From: Cephalopachus bancanus
Lineage: Eukaryota > Chordata > Mammalia > Primates > Tarsiidae
Length of the DNA stretch: 64,000 nt
Direction of reading: 5' to 3'
Assembly: GCA_027257055.1 (NCBI GenBank)
Contig: JAPVLO010000138.1
Location: 6,572,001-6,636,000 of the forward strand
Made by a program: the position numbers and the translations under genes. The notes under the pieces are model-generated. The model had not been told where the DNA came from, did no database searches, and saw only the letters and a list, made by a program, of their open reading frames with translations. Positions 10,470 to 22,320 of the stretch are shown one piece after another. Each line of letters begins with the position of its first letter. Position 1 is the first letter of the stretch.

Positions 10470-12259
10470 CACTTTCGAAGCCCAGACTAACCTGAAAAAC
10501 CAGCATGAATATCACACTTCCAAGAAGCATTCTGATAGAGCAATAGAAGAAACTTTTGAACACATTAATGTCATCCCAGCTTAGACATATCTTGAGAGGA
10601 GCTTAGTGGCAATTGCATGGTGTTGTGTCCCCAGTAAGTCTGGTGGCAAGGGGAGTAAAGTAGGAGAGGTTATGCTTACCATTACTCCTTGTAATGCAGC
10701 GGGGGATTTGTGCTCCTTGACATTGCATTCTAGGCTCAGAAGATTTGAAGTCTTGGTTCCCAGAGGAAGATTTCTCATACCAGTGGATAGAGCAAAAATT
10801 AAATGCTAAGCTATGGCTTCTACCCAAATATCTGGGCTTTGGGCCAAGGGACCAGCAGGCAAGGAAAGAAGACTTCATCCTGGCAGATTACGGACTTCGT
10901 GCATCAAAAGGAAGTGCAGCTGTTATTACACAGTGGGTCAAGGAAGGATATTCTTGGCATCAAGACAGTGGCGTGTTGGTGTCGGCTCTCCAACCTGCTT
11001 CTCAGAACCTGTTATATTTGTCTCTTCTCAAGTCTTCATTCAGTTCTGTAATATTGGTAGGTTTAAATCAGCCATGGTTGGAAGATTTCACTACAGAAAT
11101 CAGCAAACACTTCACAACACAGATTTTCTTTTCTTTCTTTACAGAGAACTGCTTGTTAAACATTTACGAGCACACCACTCATTCAGGGAGCTTATGGGGC
11201 ATCTGTTAATACTCCCTTGATCATTTTAAATTTTAATCATTTAGTGCAGCGGTCACAGCATGAGAAGGCATCGGTGATCAGGAGCTCTGCCACCACAGAG
11301 ATGAGAATCTGGGTCACTCCACCAAGTAAGTCACTTAGATCAGCAGAGGCAATAATCCAGGGTTGGGTGAATTCAGAACTGAGAGGAGAGAAGATTGATA
11401 ATAAGGATCATTGTGGCCTTGAGACGACTACAGCAGTGAGGGCTGTGGTTTTTTTTTTCACTACCCTTATTTCTTTATGGGTTGTAGTGAATACATTATA
11501 CCCACATAGCTATCTCTTCGGGAGTGAGGCATTCATTCCCCAACTGCTGGGATTGTTGACACTGAGGGCACACAACTGAATCCCTCCCAAGACATTATCC
11601 TTGGTCTAACGCATACCTTCTCTCCAGCTTAAGGAATACCTATCACTACACACAATTCAGAGGCTGCTATGGAAGGAGATACAAAGGCCCAGTGGCTTGC
11701 CTAAATTCAAGGCAATTCTCAATTGTCTTCATGAAGTCAGCCGAGACCATTGTTATGCTGGAGTCATGGTTGAACACTTCACCCAAACTGGTTTCCTCAC
11801 AGATGTTGTTCTTGAGCGTATTCCCAGTAAACTTTCAGCACATCAATCTCAGTCACAGACTCTGAAATGCCTACTCTACAAGTAGTTTTTACAAAGGCTT
11901 CGATAAACTTATTTCTGCAAAGTACCAGAAAGTTTCCTAATAATAATGTATATTTGCCACTGATACCGCATAATGTGGTATAGCCCCAATGATTCCTACG
12001 GGCTATCACCTTAAAAATGTCATCCCGATTCTACAATATCTCTGTTCCTATCTTTAGCAATGGATGGAAAGTTCTGTGATCTGATTCTCATAAAGTTTTG
12101 GTAAATTCTGCCACTCATAATTTTATTAACAGGCAAATGATACTTCAAGGAACTCCTAGATGTGATTATAGGGCTGATGAATGAATGCATTTCTGTGTGT
12201 ATGTATTTTATGCAACTTGAATGTTTTAAAATAAATGGTCAAAGTTGTTGGAAAAAAAA
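10470..12259 (+). other. Unclassified 1.8-kb segment ending in AATAAA and an A-run
   Basis: This sequence directly follows the LTR and its leader repeat. It has more balanced composition than the surroundings and several modest plus-strand open frames (for example 10745-11209, 154 codons, and 11217-11579, 120 codons). None has a protein domain I recognise. It ends with AATAAA at 12230-12235 and a run of eight A at 12252-12259, the spacing of a polyadenylated transcript. It may be the non-coding interior of the endogenous retrovirus, or a retro-copied RNA. No gag, pol or env motif was seen. Confidence 0.4.
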
Positions 12260-12983
12260 TCAGTCTTAGATTTGCTTTCCTTTTAACATGCTACCTGGTA
12301 GTGATATTGTAAGAAAAAAGGGTATTTCTTCCTCACTTTAATTATTGAAACTTACTGGTGGCTACAAAACTAATTAGTGCAAACATTATATTAGCTTGGT
12401 CATTTTGCCACACTTGACTTCTTCCTGGAAAATATTAACTGAAATCTGAAGCCCAGCAGCAAACAAGTTATAAACTGAGATAAATCACTGTCCTCACATC
12501 TGTTGTCACTCACACATATATAGAGTGAGAATGCCTGAGCCAGGTGGAAATCCTCCTTTGAGATCAAGGAAAGGAGATTAGTTGACTGAATTATTTCCTT
12601 CTTTGTAATTATTTAGAAGATCTTGTAATTGAGAACTTAATTTAATTGGCCATATGTGGTAGGTTAAGAGAGGAGATAAACTGTCTTCCTTTTATCTTAT
12701 AAATAACTCAGAGATAATGTCTATATATTTTCCCTGATGGATTCTCTACCTTGGCTCCAGATCTCCCAACAAAGTCACTCAAAATATAAAACTAACATTT
12801 ATCTATAATAATAATAATGGTATAAAGGCACTACACAATTAAATCTCATACAAAATAAAAATGTCTTATGAAATGAAGCATGCTTTTATATCAGATGCTG
12901 CATTTCCATTGCCTATATTTTCATCCCCAAACTTATTTTTTTGTGGTTCTACAGTTGCATTGTTTAATCAAAATGTTTATTTC
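12260..12983. other. Unique AT-rich sequence
   Basis: Nothing recognised. Confidence 0.5.
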
Positions 12984-13230
12984 AGCTTGACATGGTGGCT
13001 CATGCTTGTAATCTCAGCATTTTGAGAGACTGAGTAGTGAGGTTTGCTTGTGGCCATGAGTTTGAAACCAGCCTGGGCAACATAGCAAGACCCCATCTCT
13101 GAAAAAAATTTAAAAAGTACTCGGGTATGGTGGCACATGCACCTGTAGTCCTTGTTACTCAGGATACTGAGGCAGGAGGATTGCTTGAGCATAAGAGTTT
13201 GAGGTTACCATGAGCTATGACCATATGACT

Positions 13231-13231
<1 letters not shown>
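12984..13231 (+). mobile_element. Old Alu, 3'-truncated
   Basis: Dimeric Alu with the ancestral CTCATGC left arm and many substitutions. It lacks the last part of the right arm (the usual CACTGCACTCCAGCC). It runs straight into a purine microsatellite that probably grew from the A-tail. Confidence 0.88.
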
Positions 13232-13291
<60 letters not shown>

Positions 13292-13421
13292 AGGAAGGAA
13301 GGAAGGAAGGAGGGAAGGAAGGAAGGAAGGAAAGAAAGAAATAAAGAAAGAAGGAAAGAAGGAAAGAAAGAGGAAGGAGGGAGGGAAGGAAGGGAAGAGT
13401 AAGAGAACGATAGAAAGAAAA
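13231..13421. repeat. (GAAA)n/(GGAA)n polypurine tract
   Basis: About 165 bases (to 13397) are purine on the plus strand with a single T at 13342. A slightly interrupted purine-rich tail continues to 13421. Mirror-symmetric polypurine tracts of this size can form triplex (H-) DNA. Confidence 0.97.
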
Positions 13422-13528
13422 CATTATTAATAAGATTTGAGAAATGGTGATTCTGAAACTGGATGCTGCTTTAACCAAGCATTAAACTAATGTGTACCAA
13501 AGATTAAAAAAAAAATCCTAGTCCTTTT

Positions 13529-13646
13529 CAGGCGGAAGGATTGCCGGAGCTCAGCAGATCGACACTGGGGTGGTCTTGAATGTGTCACTATACTCTAGCC
13601 TGGACAACAGAATAAGACTCCAACTCAAAGAAAAGAAAAAAAAAAG
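13529..13646 (+). mobile_element. Alu 3' fragment
   Basis: Only the end of the right arm is present, from GGCGGAAGGATTGCCGGAGC through AGACTCCAACTC and an A-rich tail. It has the CAACTC ending of the intermediate and young Alus. Confidence 0.85.
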
Positions 13647-14556
13647 ATTTCTCATTTATTGTCAAAGGGAATGATTCCTCACATTAGCTGTGCTTACGTT
13701 AGTTTTGACATTGAATCCTGGAGCTGCTGTAATGACAGCGAAGACTGGACTGATACCTACCCTGACATGACATATGACACAGGGGATGAGCTGGGGGAGC
13801 AACTTTGCTTCAGAACGGAAGAGGTTGGGTGATGGTGTTATTGATGGAGGGAGGAATGCAGGCCGGTAGAGGGTGGCTGAGTAGCTGCCGGATTGCTGAT
13901 AAGGTCTTTGCGTGTAGTACTCCTTCCCCAAGACCTCAGTGGCTGCCCCTACCACCTCCCTTTGAATTTGCCCCAGCTTGCCCTGCTCCATTTTTTTTTT
14001 CCTGAAATCCTTCGTGTAATTCCAGCAAATAAGGCAGGAGACATTTAACTCAATGTTCCTTCTCACCTCTGATTTGGAATGCTCTATTTAGCAACTTATT
14101 TACCTGGATGAAAAACCATCATCAAGCCTACTATCATTCCCAGCCTATTGCGTTCCTGCTATTCATATTCCAAACATATCCTTGGTCCCCGGCCTTCCTG
14201 TTTGTCTTGAAATACTCCCTTTCTCTCTAAATGAGTAAAATGATATGCTCTCAGAAATAAGAGATGTCTATAAATCCATGCAGGCATTTTGTGAGAAACA
14301 GACTCATCCATCTAAAATCAAAGAATGGACATGGAGTTAAGCAGAAGCCAGACTTTAATGTTGGTCTTGCAACATCGAGTGTCTGGTAGGCAGGCACACT
14401 GGGGTGGCTACAGAAAGCAATTTATTCCCTAGCTTGCAAATTTCTCCCCCGGTACCTTATTGGCTGAGTACTATGGGGTGTACAATCTTCCCAGACACAG
14501 CCTAAGTTCCATTTCTTTTCCCCTTATAAGGTTATCCCTGGTTTCCTGCTCTGATT
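13647..14556. other. Unresolved, one 134-codon minus-strand frame
   Basis: An open frame of 134 codons lies on the minus strand at 13662-14066, outside any repeat I can name. It shows no domain, signal peptide or membrane segment that I recognise and is probably non-coding. The part from about 14330 to 14556, and its continuation beyond the Alu at 14881-14990, has a reversed AATAAA near 14430 and may be a decayed LTR. Confidence 0.35.
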
Positions 14557-14572
14557 AAGTCTCTATTTTCTT

Positions 14573-14864
14573 TTTTTTTTTTTTTTTTTTGAGTTGGAGT
14601 CTCACTCTGTCGCCCAGACTGGAGTGCAGTGGCCGCTTCCGGCCACCGCAGCCTCGACCTGCTGGGCTCCGGCGATCCTTCGGCCTCAGCCTTCCGAGTA
14701 GCCGGAATTACAGGCAAGCGCTACCACGCCCGGCTGATTTTTTGATTTATTGTAGAGATGAGGTCTCGCTGCCCAGGCGGGTCTCGAACCCGCGGGCTCA
14801 GGCAATCCACTCACCTCAGCCTCCCAAAGGCGCGGGATTACAGGCTGAGCCACCGAGCCCGGCT
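14573..14864 (-). mobile_element. Young-form Alu, minus strand
   Basis: Full-length dimeric Alu in reverse, with a duplication of 16 bases and one mismatch: AAGTCTCTATTTTCTT at 14557-14572 and AGGTCTCTATTTTCTT at 14865-14880. It has the five-base deletion (reversed GTCTCGCTGCCC) and many intact CpG sites, consistent with recent insertion. Confidence 0.95.
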
Positions 14865-14880
14865 AGGTCTCTATTTTCTT

Positions 14881-15390
14881 AAGAATAGTGTGTTATTTTC
14901 TCATTGGCCTATTTCCATCTCTTGATTGTTTAGGAGCCTGCCAAGAGCTGGTGGCTGAAGATTACCACCTCTGCCAGGCTGCTTAGACAGGTCTTGAAAA
15001 TGAACCATCAGAATGTTTCTTACAATTTGAAGATGTGTTCACATCAACAGCTTTACTCATCTAATGAGCTAGCAAGTGAGAGCAATAGAGTCTTCTTGGA
15101 TGGTCCAGCATATTCCTTCCCTGTAGCGACTTGGAGATACAGAAGCCAGGGATGGTATCTACATTATGCTACTTCCCTGCCGTGCTTACTAGCTGCATGT
15201 GCATGAACATTTTACTTACCTGCTTCTTCATGGATAAAGTGGTCACTATGTTTTATTTGTGTGTGTCTGTGCATTGGATAGAATCCTGTGCTTAAAATAT
15301 CTTTTCAAATTCCCAGTGTAAATCATTGCAATCATTGTAAATCTCCATAGTCATTAAAGCACTGTACATGTGCATCAGGTAAATCACCTC
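14881..15390. other. Nothing recognised
   Basis: There is a short open frame on the plus strand at 14994-15206 (70 codons), with no recognisable features. No other structure is seen. Confidence 0.45.
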
Positions 15391-15650
15391 AAGACCGATA
15401 GTCTCATGCCTGTAATCCCAGAACTTTGGGAGGTGGAGGCAAGACGATTGCCTGAGTTTAGGAGTTCAAGATCAGCCTGGGAAACATAGTGAGACCTTGT
15501 CTCTACAATAAATCAAAAATTAGCTGGGCATGGTGGCGCAAGCCTGTGGTTCCAGCTACTTGGAAGACTGAGGTGGAAGAATCACCTGAGCCCAGCAGGT
15601 TGAGGCTGTGGTGGCCATGAGTAGTGTGTCTGGGCAACAGAGTGAGACTC
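15391..15650 (+). mobile_element. Old Alu
   Basis: Diverged dimeric Alu with the ancestral CATGCCTG left arm and the long AACATAGTGAGACC segment. It already has the ACAATAAATC linker seen in the younger copies. It is followed by a CA microsatellite where its tail would be. Confidence 0.88.
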
Positions 15651-15664
15651 ACATTCATATATAT

Positions 15665-15666
<2 letters not shown>

Positions 15667-15717
<51 letters not shown>
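15667..15717. repeat. (AC)25 microsatellite
   Basis: Fifty-one bases of perfect AC repeat just after an old Alu. It is likely length-variable and can form Z-DNA. Confidence 0.98.
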
Positions 15718-15719
<2 letters not shown>

Positions 15720-16720
15720 AGGCCAATATTCAAAAGTGGAAATAGCATTAGACTTTAAGGAGGATGTTATACTAAGGAAAAGAACAACAAAAAAGAGTTG
15801 GCAAAAAAGGGTTTTGTTTTGTTTTGTTTTTTAGATTTATGGATAAACCATAAAAAAGGAGTGTTCAGAGCACACAACGTAAGACATAAGATTCCTTTCT
15901 GCAAAAGGCATTTAAAAGAGGCTTTACTGTCCTGATTGCAGCTTCTGAGCAAAAAGTAAAAAGGCACCATAGAGACCTCAACCAGACCTTCCAGCGTCTT
16001 TGTGTTCAACATTTCTAAGGTTAATATCTATTGCTCCTTCAATTTGTTAATCTGATGTTGTGTCATTCTTTTTGAAACATTGCAGATAGCATCTCCTACT
16101 GGAAAGGTATCTTGGAATTCCCATGTGGTGCTGTATGCAACACCTCTTGGCTCCTACATCATTCTGAGTATTATTTTATCATATGTATAATCATTTTATA
16201 CTGAAGCCATCATAAAACGTGCTAGCTATTTTCACAAAAGATCAATGTGTGTTCTTCTTTGACCTCTCAAAGTCCAGAACAGTGCCTGGCTGCATGGCTT
16301 ATATTAGTTTCTTTATAATCTAAATAAAACAGAAATTAATTATCCTAATCTTTGGCCTAAATATATTTAAATGCTCAGCCTTTGGTCTTCTTCATCCAAA
16401 TACTAAAATTTTATTATTTTAATTCTACCTCTACCTCAATTATCATAAGCTGAATTTTTCACTTCTTTCTCTGGAAATTTTTGACTTCTTTAATTGGAAT
16501 ATTTTCACCCAAAGACATCTGTCAAAGTCTTTGCCTCTTTGTAGACTTAACTCAGATGGAATCTATAGAGGATCTGTTTACAATAAACAAACTCTTCAGT
16601 AACAAGAAATATATCCTATTTTCTCATTGCTCTCTCATTTCCCCTTTTAATCTATTTGCTCAATTCCTATCTTAGAGCCCTAAAAGGAATCAACTTTTGT
16701 TTTAAAACTAGAAGAATGAA
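15718..16720. other. Unique sequence
   Basis: No gene. A fragment near 16270-16300 (CAGAACAGTGCCTGGC) recalls the end of a MIR or L2 element but is too short to call. Confidence 0.45.
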
Positions 16721-16835
16721 AGTTACAAGTCAGAAGAGTTTGTATTGAGCCCTGGCTCTGCTATTAACTAGCTTGAGGACTTAACCATGCCACATAAATT
16801 TTGTACAACTGATTCCTCTTATATTGAAACTATAC
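16721..16835 (+). mobile_element. MIR fragment
   Basis: The MIR core is recognisable: GAGCCCTGGCTCTGCTATTAACTAGCTTGAGGACTTAACCATG, matching the usual order 'CCTGGCTCTGCCACTTACTAGCTGTGTGACC...' in part, followed by CTGATTCCTC. It is heavily diverged, as expected for an old tRNA-derived SINE. Confidence 0.65.
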
Positions 16836-19800
16836 AAACACATACTCAACTATATTATTGTGTGAGGTTATATATTATAATATTTTATGTTATGCTATGT
16901 TATATAGATAAGATAGAAGATAATAAAGTTGAAGCAAGCTTTCTTATTTAATGCTTCTTTAGCAAGTGTGGGGATTGAAAATAATGTTTAATAGAGTAAA
17001 AGTAATATAAAAATTAAAATATGTGTTCTGCTACTATAGAAAAATATGTAACACCACTTAGTCACTCCTTTTCCCAGAAGAATGTGTGATGTATTTTTTA
17101 GAATACTAGTATAATTCAGTATGTATAGTTTATAAATTTGAAATTTTAAGCATGAAAAAATACATTGCAAGAAAGGATTTATTAGTAAAATGGTCTTTTA
17201 AAAATCATTTCTTGAAGGAGAGACTACATTTGCTATAATTTCAGACTCTGATTATGATTGATGGAGCTCTTACCCTGCTAAGTAATAACTTCATAGAAAG
17301 AAATCTGTCACACTATCCAGTATAATCTAAAATGCTTTCTTTATTTTCTATTCCACTCTCCACTTCTCTTAATCAATCAAAGGTATTTCTATGATCACAT
17401 ATGATTTCCCTCATTTATTTTAATATATATTCATAATACATAAAATCATTACCATTCAAATGAGCTGGAAATCTTTCAAAGTCATACAATATCAGAATTT
17501 ACTATTAGTGATTATTCATAATTCCTATTGTCCACAATATATAACATGCTGCTACTGCTGTGTTATTACTGCTTTTTATTGAATAGTTGCAGGTTTTAGC
17601 TAATCAGCAACTTCATATGGAACAATTAAGAGAATAGTGTTATTCTCTTCTCTTGAAATTAAAATATCTTTGACTAGATTATTCTATTTTTTAATATGGT
17701 TCATAGTCATAACTATTATATCATATGATATAATACAGTAAAATGCCAAGGTCAATAATCCAGGTCAAATCAATCCAGAAATTAAACTTTACAATCCCTA
17801 AATATATGTATGTATTTGCCATTTTCATTTTTACAGTATAACAAAATTAAACAATTAGAGAAGAATTCTTTCCAGATTAGTATAAATTCTGAATTATAAA
17901 TATTAAAAATACAGTTTTTGCTTAATACTATTAAATTTATGCTGTACCTCTTAGAAAGAATCTTTACTTAGTAGAATCCCTTGGGGCAATTGTTTTACTG
18001 TTTAGCTAAGAACTATTTAAGATTAGCATTTCAATTATATGACAGGAATGAGGTCTTCAAAAGTGCTTTAAGAGCGCTGAAAACACTCACTATCTTAAGT
18101 AGTTTGAAATAGTCTTTCACTTTATGTATACTATTAATTTGATTAACAAATTCTTTCCTTATAGAGATTATAGAGATAAATGTCAGCCTAAAACCAAGCT
18201 GAAGTGCTGCATCTGATTTAGACAAACACAATATAATGAGACTTTACCACAATTCTTCCCCAAACCTACCTAGAAATGGCGAATGTTCTGGCACTTTGAG
18301 TTATATAAGAAAGATACAGGGTAAATGTAAGATTATTCTCAAATTACATTCTGCAGTTGATTAGTTTAATATTTCTGAAGTGTTTGCATAATAAAATAAG
18401 GGATTTTTATACATCATAGAGTGGTATTTCTACAGTTCTAAAGTTAAGAGGAAAAGGGGGCAAAAACCATTCATTTACCAGAAAACTGACACAGAGGAAA
18501 CTTATACTCTCTTTGGAATACAAGCAAAGGGCAAGATCCATATTTTTCAAATCAACTTATACTATTTTAAGTCTACTTATTAGACTTTGAAATTGCAATT
18601 TTAGATATAACACAGAGGAATAGTGATAGCATGGAAAAAGATGAATATCCATCCAGAAACAAGGCACATTTATTGACCCCTATTTGTTGACTGGTATGCC
18701 CTATCCTCCATCATAATAAATATTAGGAAGTCACTCTTAGCAATAGGCTGCTTGGATTGGTCTGATCTCAGCCACACTCACGCAGTGTGTCAGGAGAGTA
18801 AGTCTTTCCTATCCCAGAGTTTTCCCAAACGACCCAACAACTAATTTGAACAACAGGCAAAGCAGTGAAGATAAACAGATCTAATAGATGTATTCACTAC
18901 CCAGAACTGACAGTAGAAGATTCAACACATCTGCAGAAATAACAAGTCTTCAGATCTCCAGATGTTCTTCAGTTAGTATGCTTAGTTCATCATAATTTTA
19001 TATAACCAAACACCTTTTCCTTCATTTCCTCTTTTGACTCCTCCAGGTTTCCGCTCAGTGCCAAGTTCTGAAAGAAGCACATGTCGCCCATTGTGGTCTC
19101 TAAGTGCTGGTTATCTCAGCACCCAGCTTACACCTATATTCCCAGTTTCTTGTATCACCAACATCCTTCTTTGATAATAAAACCTAATGACTTATTTCTT
19201 ACAGAGTATTTGAACCTGACCATGATATTATATTTTATTGTCAATTTTATTTCTCATCATTTTTACACATCATTGGCTTCTGGATGATTATTGAATTCTA
19301 AGAAGTATCATTGGACTCGCATTTTATCTGAATCAGTACACTAATGTTCTCCGTTATAACCAGATGACTCTGTAATATTTCTCACTCAGAAGAAGCTGCT
19401 GTTATGATTAACCTGGATATTGGACACCGTTCCACAGGATGCAGTTTTCTTCATATGAAATCGCTAAGTGTTTAAATTGTGTGTGGTAAAAATTGAGTGA
19501 ATTACCTCTGAACTTATAATTAAGGATGTGACAGTTGATTTGAGCTTCTTCTTAGAAGAAAGAGTCATAGGTGATACTATGTGACTTATCCATTTTAGTA
19601 GATCTGTTATGGATTAGATATGATTACACAACTTTTAAAACCATAAATTTTTATATTAAGTGAAAAGAGCTTTTTTATTTTAAAAGATGCTCTTAAGTTG
19701 CCAATAGTGTTGATAGCGGTACTGCTGATTAAATTTGACAAATACATGGAAACTTGTTATATAACCCTTTTCAAACCAATACAGTTTTCATTTAAATTTT

Positions 19801-20849
19801 GGGTAAACAAAATAAATCAGAATATTTCTAAATCTTGCAGAAGTTTTTCATGATGGCTAAAACATAATTGCACAGTTATCACAAAAGTGCAATATATTGA
19901 ACACATATGAAACAATGCCATGATATATTATAGATGTAATGCATGATTGGCATATCTATTTGACCAATAGATACCAATTTGAATAAAATACATCCTCACA
20001 CCTGCAGCATTCTAACTAGAAGGAAAGTGTTAGTATTTCCATAAATAACAACTTTTAAAAGTCTAAAATAAATAGATTTTAAGAAGAAAAAGATCCCTGT
20101 CAAATCAAAGTTCGCCAGCATTTTCTTAAATAGAAACTTTCAATAATAATGGTTCCAATGAGAGAACTAAACCAAAACAGCAACAAAATTTACTTTCAGG
20201 CAGTATTTTTTTTATCTCTAACAAATGAAGTAAACTAAATAACAGCAAAAACAACAAAAAAGCAAAGTTGGCTTGGAGAAATGCATATCCTGATTTAATA
20301 CAGAAAATTTAGTCAACTCTGTCATATTTGATCCACAGAATATAGTGCCCCATGCCTTTAGAAATGATATAAGGGATGATCGTGACTTTGAGCATGTACA
20401 GATAGTTTGGACGTGAAAAGAGAACAGCAGAAAGTAGTAGCCCCGTGTGAGTGGATTTTCAACTTAAGAAGTTAATGATCATAGCTGATCTGGATTCTTA
20501 GTCTTCTAAATCTCTTTTGCAATCCACAAAAACTGTGGTTACTTGTTCATAAGTCATATCGAGCTTAACTAAGGGTTGGAGATACTTTCAGAGAAAATGT
20601 GTACCCTTCCCAAATTATAGTCTGAACCAGAAGCCTTCCTTCAATTAACCTGCAATCACATCTTTCAGCTTCTTGTCTGTGATTTTGAACCCTGAAAGAG
20701 TTGCTCTTATTCTCTGTCACCATCTCAGCACGGCTACAGTTATCATTGCCCAGATCTTTCATGCCTGTAATTGAGCCTTAGGGGAAATTGAAGGAGAAGT
20801 GACTCCACACTGACATGGGTGATATTTGTGCTATATATGGGTCGACTAT
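16836..20849. other. 4-kb unique AT-rich stretch
   Basis: This is the longest interval between about 13 and 25 kb in which I can name no repeat. Open frames are short and without features. A weak MIR-like motif (ACATTTATTGACCCC) occurs near 18665. Confidence 0.45.
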
Positions 20850-21890
20850 ATTTTTGTTATTATTTTGCCAAGGTCATTTACATACAGTGTAATACACACG
20901 CCTTAACTATAGTATTTTATAATTTTCACCAAGCTTATACCAACAAAATCCAACCTCTGATCAAGATGGGTGACCATTAAGAGAATTTATAGAACATTTC
21001 AAATATCTAGAAGATTTGGAATGTTCCCAACACAAAGAAATAAACGATGTTTGAGGTCATGGATATCCCAATTACTGATTTGATAATGACACATTTTATG
21101 CATATGTCAAAATATCACGTGTACCTTGTAAATATGTGTAAATGTTATATATCAGTAAGGTAAAAGTAATTTCCTTATCTCACAAAGTTTCTTTTTGCTT
21201 CCTTTTCAGACAGACTCTGCCATCCTAAAGTAAACACTGCTTTGAGTTTTATTATCATAAATTTGTTTATTCACATAGTATCAGCAATATTTGGTAAAGT
21301 AAATATTCTCAAATTCAGCAGTTTTAATGGGTACGAAATCTTATCGTGGTCTTAATGTTCAAATGTTCAATTTTCTGATTGGTAATAAGAAATGAATACT
21401 TTTTAATGTAGTTATTTCCATATGTATTTATCCTTTGTGACTATTCTTAAAAGTTTGTCTTTTAAAATAGATTGTATATCTCCTAACTAATTAATGATTA
21501 GTGTTTTTATATATTCAAGTCCTTTGTCAGACATGTGTATTGTGAATATTTTCTCTCATATTGTGACTTGCATGTTCATTTTCTTATTGGTAAATTTTAA
21601 TATGGTTTCAAATTTTTTATTAGGTCTAATTTTTCACATTGGTTCATTTCTATTACAGGTAGTGCTTTCTGGATTCTCTCTGATAAAATTTTGTTAACCT
21701 GCAGTAGTCAAGATATTATCCTAGGCATTATTCCAGATGTTTTATACCTTTAATTTTTATTTTTAGATTTAACAACTCAGCTCAAGGTAATTTGGGGGTA
21801 AGGCAGGGATCAAAGTTTATTTTTTTGGTGTGGTTATCTAGTACCCTAACATCCTAATAAAATGGTTTTATTTTCTATAAATTGTTTCAG
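20850..21890 (-). mobile_element. Old L1M 3' region, minus strand
   Basis: The sequence runs through the reverse complement of an L1M end. Landmarks are TTTAATGGGTACGAAATC...GTGG near 21325-21355 and CAAGTCCTTTGTCAGACATG near 21520-21535. Others are AATATTTTCTCTCATATTGTGACTTGC near 21545-21572 and GGCAGGGATCAAAG near 21801. It is interrupted by a plus-strand L1M 3' end at about 20985-21170. Confidence 0.7.
20985..21170 (+). mobile_element. L1M 3' terminus nested in another L1
   Basis: The typical old L1 terminus is visible: GGAATGTTCCCAACACAAAG, GATGTTTGAGGTCATGGATA, ATTTGATAATGACACATT and ATATCACGTGTACC. Its orientation is opposite to the L1M around it, so it is a later insertion. Confidence 0.7.
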
Positions 21891-21929
21891 GTAATTTGTG
21901 GAAATTCATATAACTGTGAATGTGCAAAA

Positions 21930-22320
21930 GACATTTCAAGACTCTGTTCTTGCTCATTGATCTATAACCTTAACCAATACAATAAGGTAAGAAAATAAAA
22001 TAAGACGCACATGCATAAGAAAGAAAGAAAGAAAACTCTTCCTATTTAGGGAGTTATGATTGCATACATGAGAATCAATGAAAACTAACAAGTGAATTTT
22101 CAAGCTTGCAGAACAAAAGATCAGTACACAAAAGTCAATCATATTTCTGTATACTAACAACAAACATGTTGGAACTGAAGTTCAAAGTGCAATATTGTTT
22201 GCAAGTAATTTTAAAAATATAAAATACTCAGCTGTAAAAAACAAACAAACAAAAAACAACTAAAAACACCAAGACATATACATGCAAATGGGACATTTCA
22301 AAAGGCCTATGAGACTGATC
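21930..22320 (+). mobile_element. Old L1 ORF2 fragment
   Basis: It follows the reverse-transcriptase region of L1: AACCAATACAATAAGGTAAG, TCAGTACACAAAAGTCAATC, TTTCTGTATACTAACAACAAAC and AATATAAAATACTCAG. Frames are broken by indels and a GAAA repeat near 22019-22034. Confidence 0.65.

Noticed and set aside
10745..11209. 154-codon frame as a coding exon or retroviral gene
   Set aside because: No domain, and overlapping frames of similar length exist in the same strand (10803-11051, 10813-11220). No retroviral protein motif visible.
13215..13478. Minus-strand frame rich in Ser, Phe and Leu, looking like a membrane protein
   Set aside because: It is the translation of the polypurine microsatellite.
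14330..14990. A second minus-strand LTR around the Alu at 14573
   Set aside because: A reversed AATAAA and moderately GC-rich sequence are suggestive, but ends and family could not be defined.
15503..15748. Frame with a (VC)n stretch
   Set aside because: Translation of the CA microsatellite and neighbouring Alu antisense.
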